In this document: positions 1-8,334 of the stretch, in pieces
How positions within the stretch are numbered: the first letter of the stretch is position 1
How the letters are laid out: each line of letters opens with the position of its first letter
DNA from: Aquabacter sediminis
GTDB lineage: Bacteria; Pseudomonadota; Alphaproteobacteria; Rhizobiales; Xanthobacteraceae
Reading direction: 5' to 3'
Assembly: GCF_028863665.1 (NCBI RefSeq)
Contig: NZ_JARBFX010000001.1
Location: 591,401-655,400 of the forward strand
Length of the DNA: 64,000 nt
Made by a program: the position numbers and the translations under genes
Notes under the pieces: generated by a model
Seen by the model: the letters and a program-made list of their open reading frames with translations, nothing else
Told to the model about the DNA's origin: nothing
The model's database searches: none

Positions 1-330
1 CTGTCCGGGCTTCCAGATCAACGGCTCCAGGACGTTCTCAAGAACCTTGAGCTGACGCGCCACACCGCCAAGACGTTCACGACTCCCGCGGCGCTGCTCG
101 CTGAGTTGAAGCGCACGCGTGAGCAGGGGTTCGCGTTCGATGACGAGGAAAACGAACCGGACATTCGCTGTTTCGGCAGCCCGATCTTCAATCGGTCGCG
201 GGAGCCGGTCGGAGCAGTAAGCATCAGCATGCCGGTGTACCGGCACGACGAGCGCCGGCACGAACTGTGCGGAAGATTGGTGCGCGAAACGGCCCAGCGG
301 ATCAGCGCCGAATTGTCCCGGATGCTTTAG
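1..330 (+). CDS. IclR-family transcriptional regulator, C-terminal part
   Basis: The reading frame is open from the first base of the window and ends at 330, so only about 109 C-terminal residues are present. The segment KRTREQGFAFDDEE followed by a GSPIFNRSREPVGAVSISMP-like strand resembles the effector-binding domain of IclR regulators, in which a conserved Gly-x-Asp/Glu region is followed by an 'I.APVFD..G..VAALSISGP' strand. The DNA-binding domain lies upstream of the window. The gene sits just outside the proposed integrated island (the att-like repeat starts 51 bases after its stop), so it is probably native chromosome. The ligand cannot be predicted from this fragment. Confidence 0.75.
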   Translation: MSGLPDQRLQDVLKNLELTRHTAKTFTTPAALLAELKRTREQGFAFDDEENEPDIRCFGSPIFNRSREPVGAVSISMPVYRHDERRHELCGRLVRETAQRISAELSRML

Positions 331-380
331 CGTCTGGGCAGATCCCTCCACGTCACTGGAACAAGAATCTTCTTAAAAGC

Positions 381-394
381 TGGCGGAAGGGGTG
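381..394. repeat. left attachment-site repeat (tRNA-Ser 3' end fragment)
   Basis: These 14 bases are identical to 38759-38772, the CCA-containing 3' terminus of the tRNA-Ser gene. The following 17 bases still match the tRNA T-arm region in most positions, including TCGAAC. It lies 187 bases upstream of the integrase start. Confidence 0.7.
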
Positions 395-514
395 TCCGTC
401 GAACTCCCGTCCAGAGAAGTTCGCACCCGTCCGAGATTTCCCTTCATTCATAGCGATATAGAATGCCACCTATCCGATAGTGTTCAGCGCTGTCCGCACC
501 TATCCACGTTTTCA

Positions 515-563
515 GGTGGGGTTGGCGATGGGGTTGGGCTATGGTGGCGGAGGGTGGGGTTGG
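515..563. repeat. TGGGGTTGG direct repeats, possible integrase arm sites (left)
   Basis: The 9-mer TGGGGTTGG occurs at 517, 529 and 555 in one orientation. The 22 bases 515-536 recur without mismatch at 38683-38704, near the opposite island end. Closely spaced short direct repeats on both sides of an att core are typical of arm-type binding sites of tyrosine recombinases; that role is inference. Confidence 0.5.
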
Positions 564-581
564 GCCTTCCTGGAGGGGTAT

Positions 582-1817
582 ATGGCGCAGGCATTGAACA
601 GGCTGACGGCTCGTACGGTGGCCAATCTGAAGGAGGCCGGCCGGTATGCTGACGGGGGAGGCCTGTATCTCCAGATCGGGCCGACCGGCACCAAGGCATG
701 GCTCTTCATGTACAAGGTGGACGGCAAGCGGCGAGAAATGGGGCTGGGCAGCCTCGCCGATGTGAGCCTGTCGGAGGCCCGCCAGAAGGCGGCAGATGCC
801 CGCCGCACGCTTGCTGAGGGACAGGACCCGCTCGGGGCAAAGCGGGCCGCTCAGGACGCGCGGAAGGCCCAGGAGGCCCACCCAACGTTCGGCGCGTTCG
901 CCGACCAGATGCTCGCCAGCAAGGAGCACGGCTGGTCCAACGACAAGCACCGGGCGCAATGGCGCATGACCTTGTCGGTTGAGAAGGCGGAGGATGGAAG
1001 CTTCAAGAACAGCGGATATTGCCTGCCATTGCGCCAACTGCGCCTGGACCAGATCAGCACAGACGACGTGCTCGCCATTCTCCAGCCCATCTGGCTGGTG
1101 AAGAGCGAGACGGCCTCGCGGGTGCGTGGTCGCATCGAGGCTGTGCTGGATGCCGCCAAGGCGAGAGGGCTGCGCTCCGGGGAGAACCCCGCCCGATGGC
1201 GCGGCCACCTGGACACCCTCCTCCCCAAGCGCCCGAAGCTCCAACGCGGCCACCATGCCGCCCTGCCCTACGCTGAGACGCCGGCCTTCATGGCCGAGCT
1301 GCGCACGCGGGAGGCCTTGGCCGCCCGTGCGCTGGAGTTCTGCATCCTGACCGCTGCGAGATCTGGCGAGGTGTTAGGCGCCACCTGGGCCGAGATCGAT
1401 CTGGACGCCAAGGTGTGGAGCGTACCGGCCCACCGAATGAAGGCAGGTCGAGACCACCGCGCGCCGCTTTCCGATGCTGCCATGACGATCTTGAAGGCCA
1501 TAGCTCCCCTTCAACCGGAAGGCGATGGTTTGGCCTTCCTCTTCCCTGGCCAGCGCCCCAACCGCCCCTTGAGCGCCATGGCCATGGAGATGCTTCTGCG
1601 GCGTCAGGGCAAGGACATCACCGTCCACGGCTTTCGCTCCTCCTTTCGGGACTGGGCCGCGGAAGAGACGAGCTACCCACGGGAGGTGGCGGAGGCTGCA
1701 CTTGCCCATGTGGTGGGGGATGCCACCGAACGGGCCTATCGGCGCGGTGACGCCCTGGAAAAGCGCCGCGCCCTCATGGAGGCTTGGGCCTCTTACTGCC
1801 TCTCAGGCGCCGTATAA
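582..1817 (+). CDS. P4-type tyrosine recombinase / integrase
   Basis: Site-specific recombinase of about 411 residues, expected to integrate and excise the island at tRNA-Ser. The N-terminal 80 residues (LTARTVANLKEAGRYADGGG...) are the DUF4102 arm-binding domain found in P4-like integrases. The catalytic domain carries Arg260 (TAARSGEVLG), His349 and Arg352 (HGFRSSFRDW), His376 (ALAHVVG) and the nucleophile Tyr386 (ERAYRRGD), so the RHRHY set is complete. I chose the ATG at 582 because GGAGGGG ends four bases before it and because family members begin with the DUF4102 strand; the frame is open further upstream, but that part has low-complexity Gly/Trp and overlaps the TGGGGTTGG repeats. It is followed by an AT-rich hairpin. 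Nothing suggests inactivation. Confidence 0.93.
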   Translation: MAQALNRLTARTVANLKEAGRYADGGGLYLQIGPTGTKAWLFMYKVDGKRREMGLGSLADVSLSEARQKAADARRTLAEGQDPLGAKRAAQDARKAQEAHPTFGAFADQMLASKEHGWSNDKHRAQWRMTLSVEKAEDGSFKNSGYCLPLRQLRLDQISTDDVLAILQPIWLVKSETASRVRGRIEAVLDAAKARGLRSGENPARWRGHLDTLLPKRPKLQRGHHAALPYAETPAFMAELRTREALAARALEFCILTAARSGEVLGATWAEIDLDAKVWSVPAHRMKAGRDHRAPLSDAAMTILKAIAPLQPEGDGLAFLFPGQRPNRPLSAMAMEMLLRRQGKDITVHGFRSSFRDWAAEETSYPREVAEAALAHVVGDATERAYRRGDALEKRRALMEAWASYCLSGAV

Positions 1818-1822
1818 TGCAC

Positions 1823-1904
1823 TGAAATATAACAATATTCATGATTTGTTCTCTTATATCTTTAAAGACACATAAGAACAAATAGTGAATATTTATATAT
1901 TTCA
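1823..1904. repeat. long AT-rich imperfect inverted repeat downstream of integrase
   Basis: The two arms (about 1823-1853 and 1874-1904) share TGAAATATA, AATATTCA and ATTTGTTCT in opposite orientation, giving a near-palindrome of about 82 bases. It is very AT-rich in a GC-rich neighbourhood. It may be a bidirectional transcription stop or a protein-binding/recombination site. No U-tract of classical type is obvious. Confidence 0.6.
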
Positions 1905-2028
1905 ATTAGTTAAGCGGGTTATCCATCGCCTCAGAGGGAGAGGAGGGTGGCGCTCGGAACGGGATGTGAGCCGGTGGGGTGGCAGGCTCCCAAATCGGCG
2001 GTCGGGGCTTCCTGATCTCCGATGCCGT

Positions 2029-2150
2029 GCCCAAAAATCCCAAAATCCCCGAAAATAAAAACTCACCTATATTCAATAGGTTGACCTTCGCATTTTCGGG
2101 GCATCTCCTGTTCCGAAAATGACCGGAGCGGTCCCCGAATTAAAATCCGG
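2029..2150. repeat. iteron-like TTTTCGGGG cluster, left copy
   Basis: The cluster contains CCCCGAAAAT (2047), the inverted ATTTTCGGGG (2092), CCGAAAAT (2113) and CCCCGAAT (2133), plus a 15-base palindrome, CCTATATTCAATAGG, at 2066-2080. The complement of 2029-2061 matches 37944-37975 in most positions, so related elements lie in opposite orientation near the two island ends. Role unknown; replication or regulatory binding sites are possible. The flanks 1905-2028 and 2151-2187 hold no recognisable gene. Confidence 0.5.
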
Positions 2151-2187
2151 CACTCCCAGGCCCCGCTTGCCCCCTCCATCCCGCCCA

Positions 2188-2475
2188 TCACTCGGCCACC
2201 GTGAGGGCTGGGATGCCACTCACATCCACGTCGCGCTCCGCGTACCACAGGTCATCGGCGGCCTGCATGCGCACCCATAGGCCAGCCCCGTTGCCGAACA
2301 ACTTGCCCAGGCGGACGGCCACTGCTGGCGTGACCGGCTTCTTCTCGTCGAGGATGTCGTACAAGTGCTGACCCGAGATGCCGAGCAACGGGCGATCTCC
2401 GCCTTGGGGCGGCCGACCGATGGGAGGATGTCCTCGCGCAGCAGCGCACCGGGATGGGTCGGGCAGCGCTTGGGA
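2188..2475 (-). pseudogene. HigA-like antitoxin remnant, frameshifted
   Basis: The C-terminal 66 codons (SGQHLYDILDEKKPVTPAVAV, then LGKLFGNGAGLWVRMQ) match HigA/VapI XRE antitoxins closely. The expected N-terminal part (HPGALLREDILPSVGRPKAE) is present in another frame immediately upstream, and the join near 2383-2388 lacks one base between the 'EIAR' and 'LGIS' segments. No start codon with a ribosome site is evident for the upstream part, and no HigB toxin gene adjoins it. I therefore call it a decayed solitary antitoxin. A sequencing error at the frameshift is possible but would still leave no toxin partner. Confidence 0.7.
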
Positions 2476-2791
2476 GCGCGGGAGGTGGGATGCGCGTTTG
2501 ACTGGGAGGTGGCAGGCTCATCGACTTGCCTGTCGCCCCGTCGGGAGCCTCGCCTATCTTTGACTGCCCTTTCAGCGACGTCCGCTTTGCGCGCCATCTC
2601 GGCCATTGATCTGTTAACCGCCGCGGCCCAAAAACGGAAATTAGCGAGCTGGGGCACGTCGGCACTGACGTGCTCCCCTGAAGTCTAGCCACGGATAAGT
2701 TTGGTCCTTCGATCAGGAGAAGGACCAGGGCGTCCCCCCCTGGCCGTGATCGGCCGCCATTCGGTCCTCGTGAGGACAGAGTCAGGCGCCG
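2476..2791. other. intergenic stretch without a recognisable gene
   Basis: I see no supported gene here. It contains a copy (2601-2653) of a dispersed intergenic repeat that recurs at 12627-12679 with about three quarters identity, including GATCTG, GCGGCC and GCGAG blocks. Confidence 0.6.
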
Positions 2792-3697
2792 TTACGTTCG
2801 CGCTTTCCAATCATAGCGCCTGACATAATCGAGAAAGGCGCGCATGGCAGCGCTCGGGAGGCGGCGGCTCGGATAGTACAGGAACCAGTGCGGCAATGCC
2901 GCACTCCAGTCGAGGAGGAGCTCGACGAGCCCGCCGTTTTGGATATGGGGTTTGGCATAGTCATCAAAGACATGCGCGATCCCTCTGCCGGCCAGCGCTG
3001 CCTGCAACTCGTTATGCGGGGAGCTGACCAATAGACGGCCGGCAGGGGTGACTTCAATCTCGTCATGTCCATCGGAAAACCGCCATGTGACCAGTGTGCC
3101 GCCGGGAAATCTGCGCTTGATGCAGTCGTGGTCGACGAGATCTTGTGGTGTCTGTGGACGACCATGCCTTTCGATGTAATCCGGTGAGGCCACAATCGCA
3201 TAGCGGAGGGCGGGGCCTAGCGGCAGCGCGATCATGTCCTGCGCCAGTTGATTGCCGAACCTAACGCCGGCATCGAAGCCCTGCTCCACAATGTCAATGA
3301 CCGCCGCGTCGCTGATGATGTCGATGCTCACCTTGCGATAGGCCTCCATGAAATCGAACGCCAACGGGCAAAGAAAATGATCGACCGCCGGCGCCGGGGC
3401 ATTGATCCGAAGCGTCCCGGACGGTGTGTCCCTCAACTCGTCGACTTCCGCGATTGCCAGCCTGATGTCACTCAACGCAGGGGCCAATCGTTCGAGGAGG
3501 CGCTGTCCGGCTTCCGTGGGCGACACGCTCCTCGTCGTGCGATTGAGGAGCCGGATCCCGAGTGTCTCTTCCAACGCGTTCATCGTTTGGCTCAAGGCCG
3601 ATGAGGACACGCCGCGCTCGAGCGCCGCGGCGCGGAAGCCACCACAGCGGACGATCGAGACGAACACATCGAAGCTGTCGAGCCGGATCTGATTCAT
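2792..3697 (-). CDS. LysR-family transcriptional regulator
   Basis: A 301-residue protein of standard LysR length. The N-terminal winged helix-turn-helix (about residues 5-63, FDVFVSIVRCGGFRAAA then LNRTTRSVSPTEAGQRLL) is followed by a substrate-binding domain beginning near residue 90 (GTLRINAPAPAVDHFL). The sequence resembles the subgroup that controls neighbouring oxidoreductase or efflux genes. It is divergent from the metallo-beta-lactamase-fold gene at 3873, with a 175-base shared intergenic region, the usual arrangement when a LysR protein controls the adjacent gene. That target is inferred from position; the inducer is unknown. Confidence 0.93.
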   Translation of the reverse strand: MNQIRLDSFDVFVSIVRCGGFRAAALERGVSSSALSQTMNALEETLGIRLLNRTTRSVSPTEAGQRLLERLAPALSDIRLAIAEVDELRDTPSGTLRINAPAPAVDHFLCPLAFDFMEAYRKVSIDIISDAAVIDIVEQGFDAGVRFGNQLAQDMIALPLGPALRYAIVASPDYIERHGRPQTPQDLVDHDCIKRRFPGGTLVTWRFSDGHDEIEVTPAGRLLVSSPHNELQAALAGRGIAHVFDDYAKPHIQNGGLVELLLDWSAALPHWFLYYPSRRLPSAAMRAFLDYVRRYDWKART

Positions 3698-3872
3698 TGC
3701 AAAGCTGAGCTAATCAAGCTGATAGCGACTGCGCATCTTATCGGCTCAATGGGGTCATGTCATGGTTTCCGTAAGGGCAATCGACGCGCGCCGCTGGCCT
3801 GTTTCTTCTCGCCAGCTTCCCCGGCCCTGACGTTTGAATGAAGCACGTGCGTCCAACCGAAAGGGAAGACCG

Positions 3873-4865
3873 ATGAATGCCTTCGCCCTGAACCGACGCG
3901 CCATCATGCTATCCGCCATCGCAGGTGCATCGAGCTTGGTCGTCCCTGTCATTGGCGGATCCGATGGCGCGAAGGCCCAAGCCGCCCCGGCGCTGAACGG
4001 CAATTCCGGCTCCTACCGCTTCCGCATCGGAGACATCCGGGCAACCGTCTTGAGCGACGGTGTCATCGGCGGCCCGCCGCGCATCTATGCGAGCGATGCG
4101 CCCGAGGCGGAGCTTCAGGAGGTGCTGCGCCGCGCATTTCTGCCCACGGACCACATGACGCTCAACCTCAACACGCTGCTGATCGAAACCGGCGGGCGGC
4201 GGATCCTGATCGAGGCGGGCGCGGGCAAGACCATGGGACCCAATGGCGGCCGCCTCTTCGAGAACCTAGCGGCTCTGGGGCTCGGACCCGCAGATATTGA
4301 CATGATCGTCATCTCGCACACCCATCCCGATCATGTGGGCAATCTGAGAACGCCAGACGGCAACAAGGCCTTCCCTCGCGCCACGGTGTTCGTCCCCAAG
4401 GCGGACTGGGATTTCTTCGTCCGCGCCGACCCGGATCTTTCCTACATGCCGGTGCCGCAGGATTTCCGCGTTCGCTTTGCGGCCGCCATCAAGGCCAGCC
4501 TTGAGCCGGTGAAGAATGACCTCACGCTCTATGAAGCCGGCACCGAGATCGTGCCCGGGCTCACCTCGATTGTCGCATCCGGCCACACGCCGGGCATGGC
4601 GACGTTTCTCGTTCATTCCGGCAACGATCAGCTCCTGCTGACGGCTGACCTTGCCTATCACCCGGTGGTCAATGTGGACCGGCCCTGGGTTCCAGGCCCG
4701 GATCGCGACAAGGAAACCGCCCTTGCCTCCCGCCGGCGCATCTTCGACCGAGCGGCGACCGATGGCATCCCCGTGCTTGGCTTCCACTTTCCGTTCCCAG
4801 GTCTCGGGCGACTGCTCAAGACCGATGGCGCCTATGTCTGGGTCCCGGCCAACTGGCAGTTCTGA
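3873..4865 (+). CDS. Tat-exported metallo-beta-lactamase-fold hydrolase
   Basis: A 330-residue protein. The N-terminus has a twin-arginine type signal (LNRRAIMLSAIAG... ending around AKAQA), so a periplasmic location is expected. The metal-binding motif HTHPDH is present (in ISHTHPDHVGNL), followed by a second ligand region (SGHTPG) and TADLAYHP, as in di-zinc MBL-fold hydrolases. The start at 3873 follows AAGGGA and places the signal peptide first; the in-frame ATG at 3834 would add 13 unneeded residues. The substrate is not predictable. It is followed 23 bases later by a second Tat protein, suggesting a two-gene operon, divergent from the LysR regulator. Confidence 0.9.
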   Translation: MNAFALNRRAIMLSAIAGASSLVVPVIGGSDGAKAQAAPALNGNSGSYRFRIGDIRATVLSDGVIGGPPRIYASDAPEAELQEVLRRAFLPTDHMTLNLNTLLIETGGRRILIEAGAGKTMGPNGGRLFENLAALGLGPADIDMIVISHTHPDHVGNLRTPDGNKAFPRATVFVPKADWDFFVRADPDLSYMPVPQDFRVRFAAAIKASLEPVKNDLTLYEAGTEIVPGLTSIVASGHTPGMATFLVHSGNDQLLLTADLAYHPVVNVDRPWVPGPDRDKETALASRRRIFDRAATDGIPVLGFHFPFPGLGRLLKTDGAYVWVPANWQF

Positions 4866-4888
4866 CGCGCGGAATAGAGGAGGATCTC

Positions 4889-5989
4889 ATGAACCACTCG
4901 ACGATCAACCGGCGCGGCTTCTTCGGCGCGATGGGGGCGGCGGCAACGGGCCTCGGCCTTGCCACGCAGGCGGTGGCACAGCCCCAAGCGACGGCACAGA
5001 CTCAAGGGGCAGCGGCGGCCGCGCCCACTTCCGGCGCCACCCCAGATGTGCACACCCGCACCTTGCCGCGTACCGGCGAGCGGCTCACGGCGCTGGGCCT
5101 TGGCACCTTCCTCACCTTCGACCTCAAGCCCGGCATGCGCCGTGACGCGCTCCGGCAGGTCTTCGAGCGCTATGTCGCCGCGGGCGGCCGCGTCGTCGAC
5201 ACCTCCCCGCTCTATGGCTCGGCCGAGGTCAGCATCGGCCAGTTCATGGGGGAGTATCAGGGATCGGGCGAGATGTTCCTCGCCAACAAGGTGTGGGCCA
5301 CCGGGGAATATCTCGGTGATGAAAGCCATGCCGTGGAAAGCTTGCGGCAGTCCCGGCTGCGCACCTGGCGCGACACGATCAATCTCATGCAATGCCACAG
5401 CATCACCAATGCGCCGGTCATCATCCCGTTGATGAAAGCCTGGAAGCGGGAGGGGCTGATCCGCCACGTGGGTGTGACCCATCACGAGTCGGCGGCGCAG
5501 GACCAGTTGACGACCATCGTGGAACGCGAGGGCGTGGACTTCGTCCAGACCAACTATTCCATCTTCAACCGCACCGCCGAGCGCCGGCTGCTCCCTGCGG
5601 CGGCCGACAAGGGCGTCGGCGTCCTCATCAACCTGCCGCTCGAAAAGGCGCGCTTGATGAAGGTGGTCGAGGGACAGAAGCTGCCGGCCTTCGCGCAGGA
5701 ATTCGGCGCCACCAGCTGGGCGCAGTTCTTCCTGAAATGGGTCATGGCGCACCCCGCCGTCACCACGGTGCTGTGCGGCACCTCCAATCCCGACCATATG
5801 AGCGACAATGTCCAAGCCCTGACCGGCCCGCTTCCCGACCCTCGCATGCGCGCCCGCATGGTCGCGCACATGGAGACAATCCCGGGCTTCGGGTCTATCG
5901 GCACAATGCCTTGGTATCCCGGCAAGGAGAACATGTATCCCGGCCTGATCCGGGAGGCTCAGGCCAATGCCATCCGGCGCCTCCAATAA
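4889..5989 (+). CDS. Tat-exported aldo/keto reductase
   Basis: A 366-residue protein. The N-terminus, INRRGFFGAMGAAATGLGL, has a clear twin-arginine signal followed by a Gln/Ala-rich linker to about residue 50. The rest is a TIM-barrel aldo/keto reductase. The catalytic tetrad is visible as Asp and Tyr in VVDTSPLYGSAE, Lys in LANKVWA and His in LMQCHSI. Exported AKRs carrying Tat signals are a known minority class that presumably folds with its nicotinamide cofactor before export. It is probably co-transcribed with the upstream MBL-fold gene (gap 23 bases). Substrate unknown. Confidence 0.9.
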   Translation: MNHSTINRRGFFGAMGAAATGLGLATQAVAQPQATAQTQGAAAAAPTSGATPDVHTRTLPRTGERLTALGLGTFLTFDLKPGMRRDALRQVFERYVAAGGRVVDTSPLYGSAEVSIGQFMGEYQGSGEMFLANKVWATGEYLGDESHAVESLRQSRLRTWRDTINLMQCHSITNAPVIIPLMKAWKREGLIRHVGVTHHESAAQDQLTTIVEREGVDFVQTNYSIFNRTAERRLLPAAADKGVGVLINLPLEKARLMKVVEGQKLPAFAQEFGATSWAQFFLKWVMAHPAVTTVLCGTSNPDHMSDNVQALTGPLPDPRMRARMVAHMETIPGFGSIGTMPWYPGKENMYPGLIREAQANAIRRLQ

Positions 5990-6065
5990 GCCTCGGCTCC
6001 CATCCGGGCCAGTTGAAGGACAGAGGGCACCGCCTCGTGCGCGAGGCGGTGCCGGGCTCGGCGTG

Positions 6066-6677
6066 TCAGGGACTGCCCACGGCCGCGTCTTGGACACGCA
6101 GGTGCTTGCGCCGCTGAATGCGGTAGACGGCGGCCGGGGGCAGGTTTGCGAAAGTACCGCCCAAATAGGTGGCCTTGAGGCCCAGCCGGTCGAGCAACGT
6201 ACGCGATACGGGACAGCGCGGGCCGTAGGTAAATTGATAGAACGCACCGTTGGCGCGCAGATGCATGAAGGCGCCTTCCAGGATCGAATAGACCGCGCGC
6301 GGCGACATGGACAAAAGCGGCAGGCCACTGATGACAGCTCCCGCGGGCCTGCCATCGAATAGCACCACATCGCGCACGCGTGCGGCGTTCATCCACAACG
6401 TTTTCGCACGCGGGAAATCGGCGTTCAGCTTCGCGGCAAATTCCGATCCGAATTCAATGAGCGCGAGATTCTCCTCGGCCACGCCCCGCGCCAGCAGAGC
6501 GCGGGTGAACACGCCCGTTCCGGGTCCCAGTTCGAGGATGGGCCCGGCTTCGGGCGAAACCTCCGACACGATCAAATCCGCCAGGGCTTGTCCGGATGGC
6601 GTCACGGACGCCACCCTGAGTGGTTCGGAGATCCAGGCACGAAAGAACTGGAGGGTCTCTGACGACTTGTTCAGCAT
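6066..6677 (-). CDS. class I SAM-dependent methyltransferase, phospholipid N-methyltransferase-like
   Basis: A 203-residue protein. The SAM-binding motif is ILELGPGTGVFTRALL (about residues 47-62), followed by ALIEFGSEF as motif II and a hydrophobic SGLPLLSM segment. The N-terminal FFRAWISEPLRVASVTPSG is typical of PmtA/rRNA-dimethylase-like phospholipid methyltransferases. The start at 6677 follows GGAGG; the frame is open upstream, but that part has no family resemblance. It precedes an SDR gene on the same strand by 53 bases and may share its transcript. The assignment to phosphatidylethanolamine methylation is by family resemblance only. Confidence 0.8.
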   Translation of the reverse strand: MLNKSSETLQFFRAWISEPLRVASVTPSGQALADLIVSEVSPEAGPILELGPGTGVFTRALLARGVAEENLALIEFGSEFAAKLNADFPRAKTLWMNAARVRDVVLFDGRPAGAVISGLPLLSMSPRAVYSILEGAFMHLRANGAFYQFTYGPRCPVSRTLLDRLGLKATYLGGTFANLPPAAVYRIQRRKHLRVQDAAVGSP

Positions 6678-6730
6678 GCTCGATCCTCCGCGAAGAGATG
6701 GCGCCAATGGAATTGCCCAAGTCGCATCCC

Positions 6731-7711
6731 TCAGCCCTCCGCAACACGCAGAGAGCCACTCGGCTGGGTGCGGAGAGGCGTTGCCGCCGCGGCGATGAAG
6801 TCGACGTTCGCCAGTTTTTCGGAGACGTCCCAAAGCCGGCGGGCAACGTTCAGCTCCAACGCGCTTGGCGGGATTGCCGCCTCGCACGGATGGCCGCGAG
6901 TCTCCGAGAGCCGGTCGGGACCGTAATATCCGCCGCCCCGCGCCGCCGGTGAGGTTGCCGCGAACAGTGTGGGCAGGGCGCCCTGCGCCGCCGGTTGGAA
7001 GAGAAACCACAGGATCGACCGAGAAAGTCCCTGGGCGCTGTATCGTCCTGGGGCGTTGTGCAGAAGGTCGGTTCGCGAAATGCCGGGATGGGCCGCAATG
7101 CTCGTCAGGCCCCAGCCGGCTTCGTCGCTGCGGCGCTGAAGTTCGAGCGCGAACATCAGACAGGCGAGCTTGGATTGCGCATAGACCGGCATCGGCTCAT
7201 AGGCCTTTTGGGCCTGCAGATCGTCGAAATGGATCGCCGCATTCCTGCGCGCGGCGATGCTCGACAGCGTGACCACTCGCGGGTCTTGCCCATGCATGAG
7301 CAAAGGCATCAGATGGGCCGTCAGCGCGAAGTGGCCGAGATAGTTGGTTCCGAACTGCAATTCGAAGCCATCCGCTGTCGTCCTGCGCTGCGGCGGTGTC
7401 ATGACCGCAGCGTTGTTGATCAATGTGTCGACCCGCTCCCGGCGCTCGCGCAACCGCTGCCCGAAGGCGGCCACAGAGGCTAAGCTTGCGAGATCAACGG
7501 GCTCGAAGCTGACATGGGCGCCGGGCACCGACTGCTTGATACGGGCGACGGCATCGCTTCCTTTGCGGGCATTTCGGCCGGCGATGATCACGTCGCCGCC
7601 GGCGCGCGAAAGCGCAAGCGCATCGTGAAACCCGAGGCCGCCAGTGCCTGTGACGACAATCGTCCTACCGTGCTGGGACGGCATATCCTTGGTGGTCCAA
7701 TTGTTTGGCAT
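6731..7711 (-). CDS. short-chain dehydrogenase/reductase
   Basis: A 326-residue SDR related to the retinol dehydrogenase-like/WWOX-type group. The cofactor motif is TGTGGLGF near residue 21 (the usual TGxxxGIG with an altered middle), then NNAAVM, a catalytic Ser in LSSIAA and YAQSK near residue 180. The C-terminal region about residues 240-326 is longer than in classical SDRs, as in the extended retinol-dehydrogenase type. It is likely cytoplasmic and NADP-dependent. It lies between the methyltransferase and a DUF1330 gene, all on the minus strand, with short gaps that permit one transcript. Substrate unknown. Confidence 0.88.
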   Translation of the reverse strand: MPNNWTTKDMPSQHGRTIVVTGTGGLGFHDALALSRAGGDVIIAGRNARKGSDAVARIKQSVPGAHVSFEPVDLASLASVAAFGQRLRERRERVDTLINNAAVMTPPQRRTTADGFELQFGTNYLGHFALTAHLMPLLMHGQDPRVVTLSSIAARRNAAIHFDDLQAQKAYEPMPVYAQSKLACLMFALELQRRSDEAGWGLTSIAAHPGISRTDLLHNAPGRYSAQGLSRSILWFLFQPAAQGALPTLFAATSPAARGGGYYGPDRLSETRGHPCEAAIPPSALELNVARRLWDVSEKLANVDFIAAAATPLRTQPSGSLRVAEG

Positions 7712-7732
7712 GCGGAAGTTCTTTCCTGACCG

Positions 7733-8101
7733 TCAGGAGGAAGCTGCCTGGAGCGGCTGCAACACGGCTTCAATCAGCGCCGCCTCCCGCAAGGGGGCGG
7801 CCTTGTCCCGGTGGTCGGCATCCGCCACCATATGAGCGAACGCCTGGCGGCTGGGGTAGCGCACGAGCGCCACCGCGTCCCAGGTCTGCCCTTGCTCGGC
7901 CGAGAGAGCCGGGAGGCCATGGCCCACATAGACGAGCTGCGCCCCGAAGCGGGCTCCGATGGGCGTGGCGGCAGCGAGATAGTCGGCATATCGCTCCCGA
8001 CCACCATCCTCATGGAACCGCAGGAGGTTCAGCATGACGACGGGTTGCCCGTCATCATCCGCCAGGAATTTCTCAAAGACATCTTCAATGAGCGAAAGCA
8101 T
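7733..8101 (-). CDS. DUF1330-like small dimeric alpha/beta-barrel protein
   Basis: A 122-residue protein that begins MLSLIEDVFEKFLADDDGQP. The segments VVMLNLLRFHE, YADYLAAA.PIGARFGAQLVYVG, WDAVALVRYPSRQAFAHM and a final alanine-rich helix match the DUF1330/EthD-type ferredoxin-like fold. The ATG at 8101 was chosen because family proteins start just before the VVMLNLLRF strand; an upstream in-frame start would add a segment with no homology. It ends 21 bases before the SDR gene start on the same strand. Function unknown; such proteins often accompany oxidoreductases. Confidence 0.75.
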   Translation of the reverse strand: MLSLIEDVFEKFLADDDGQPVVMLNLLRFHEDGGRERYADYLAAATPIGARFGAQLVYVGHGLPALSAEQGQTWDAVALVRYPSRQAFAHMVADADHRDKAAPLREAALIEAVLQPLQAASS

Positions 8102-8334
8102 ACAGACCTCGGATCTGGGGGCATTGAGAGGTTCGGCCCGACGCGGATCTTCCGGCGGCCATCCTTGTTCGAAGGAGACCGGCAACGCGCAGGCGGACGA
8201 CCTGAGATCCAAGCTAAATGGAGGGCCCAAGGATCAGAATGCCCGAACCTTCAGGAAATGTGCCTGATCCTGCAGATGGCGATGCCTGCAGGGGCCCACA
8301 CCCGGTGCGTCCCTCCCAAAGCATGGCGAGGCAG

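Noticed and set aside
444..1256. Long open frame antisense to the integrase
   Set aside because: No recognisable domain; the opposite strand encodes a complete tyrosine recombinase.
2220..2692. Two overlapping open frames upstream of the HigA remnant as a separate gene
   Set aside because: Only the portion near 2390-2475 has resemblance to a protein (HigA N-terminus); the remainder is intergenic repeat sequence.
3698..3872. LysR-type T-N11-A operator between the divergent genes
   Set aside because: A GATA...TATC pair is visible, but it is not clearly placed relative to a promoter, so I do not call it.
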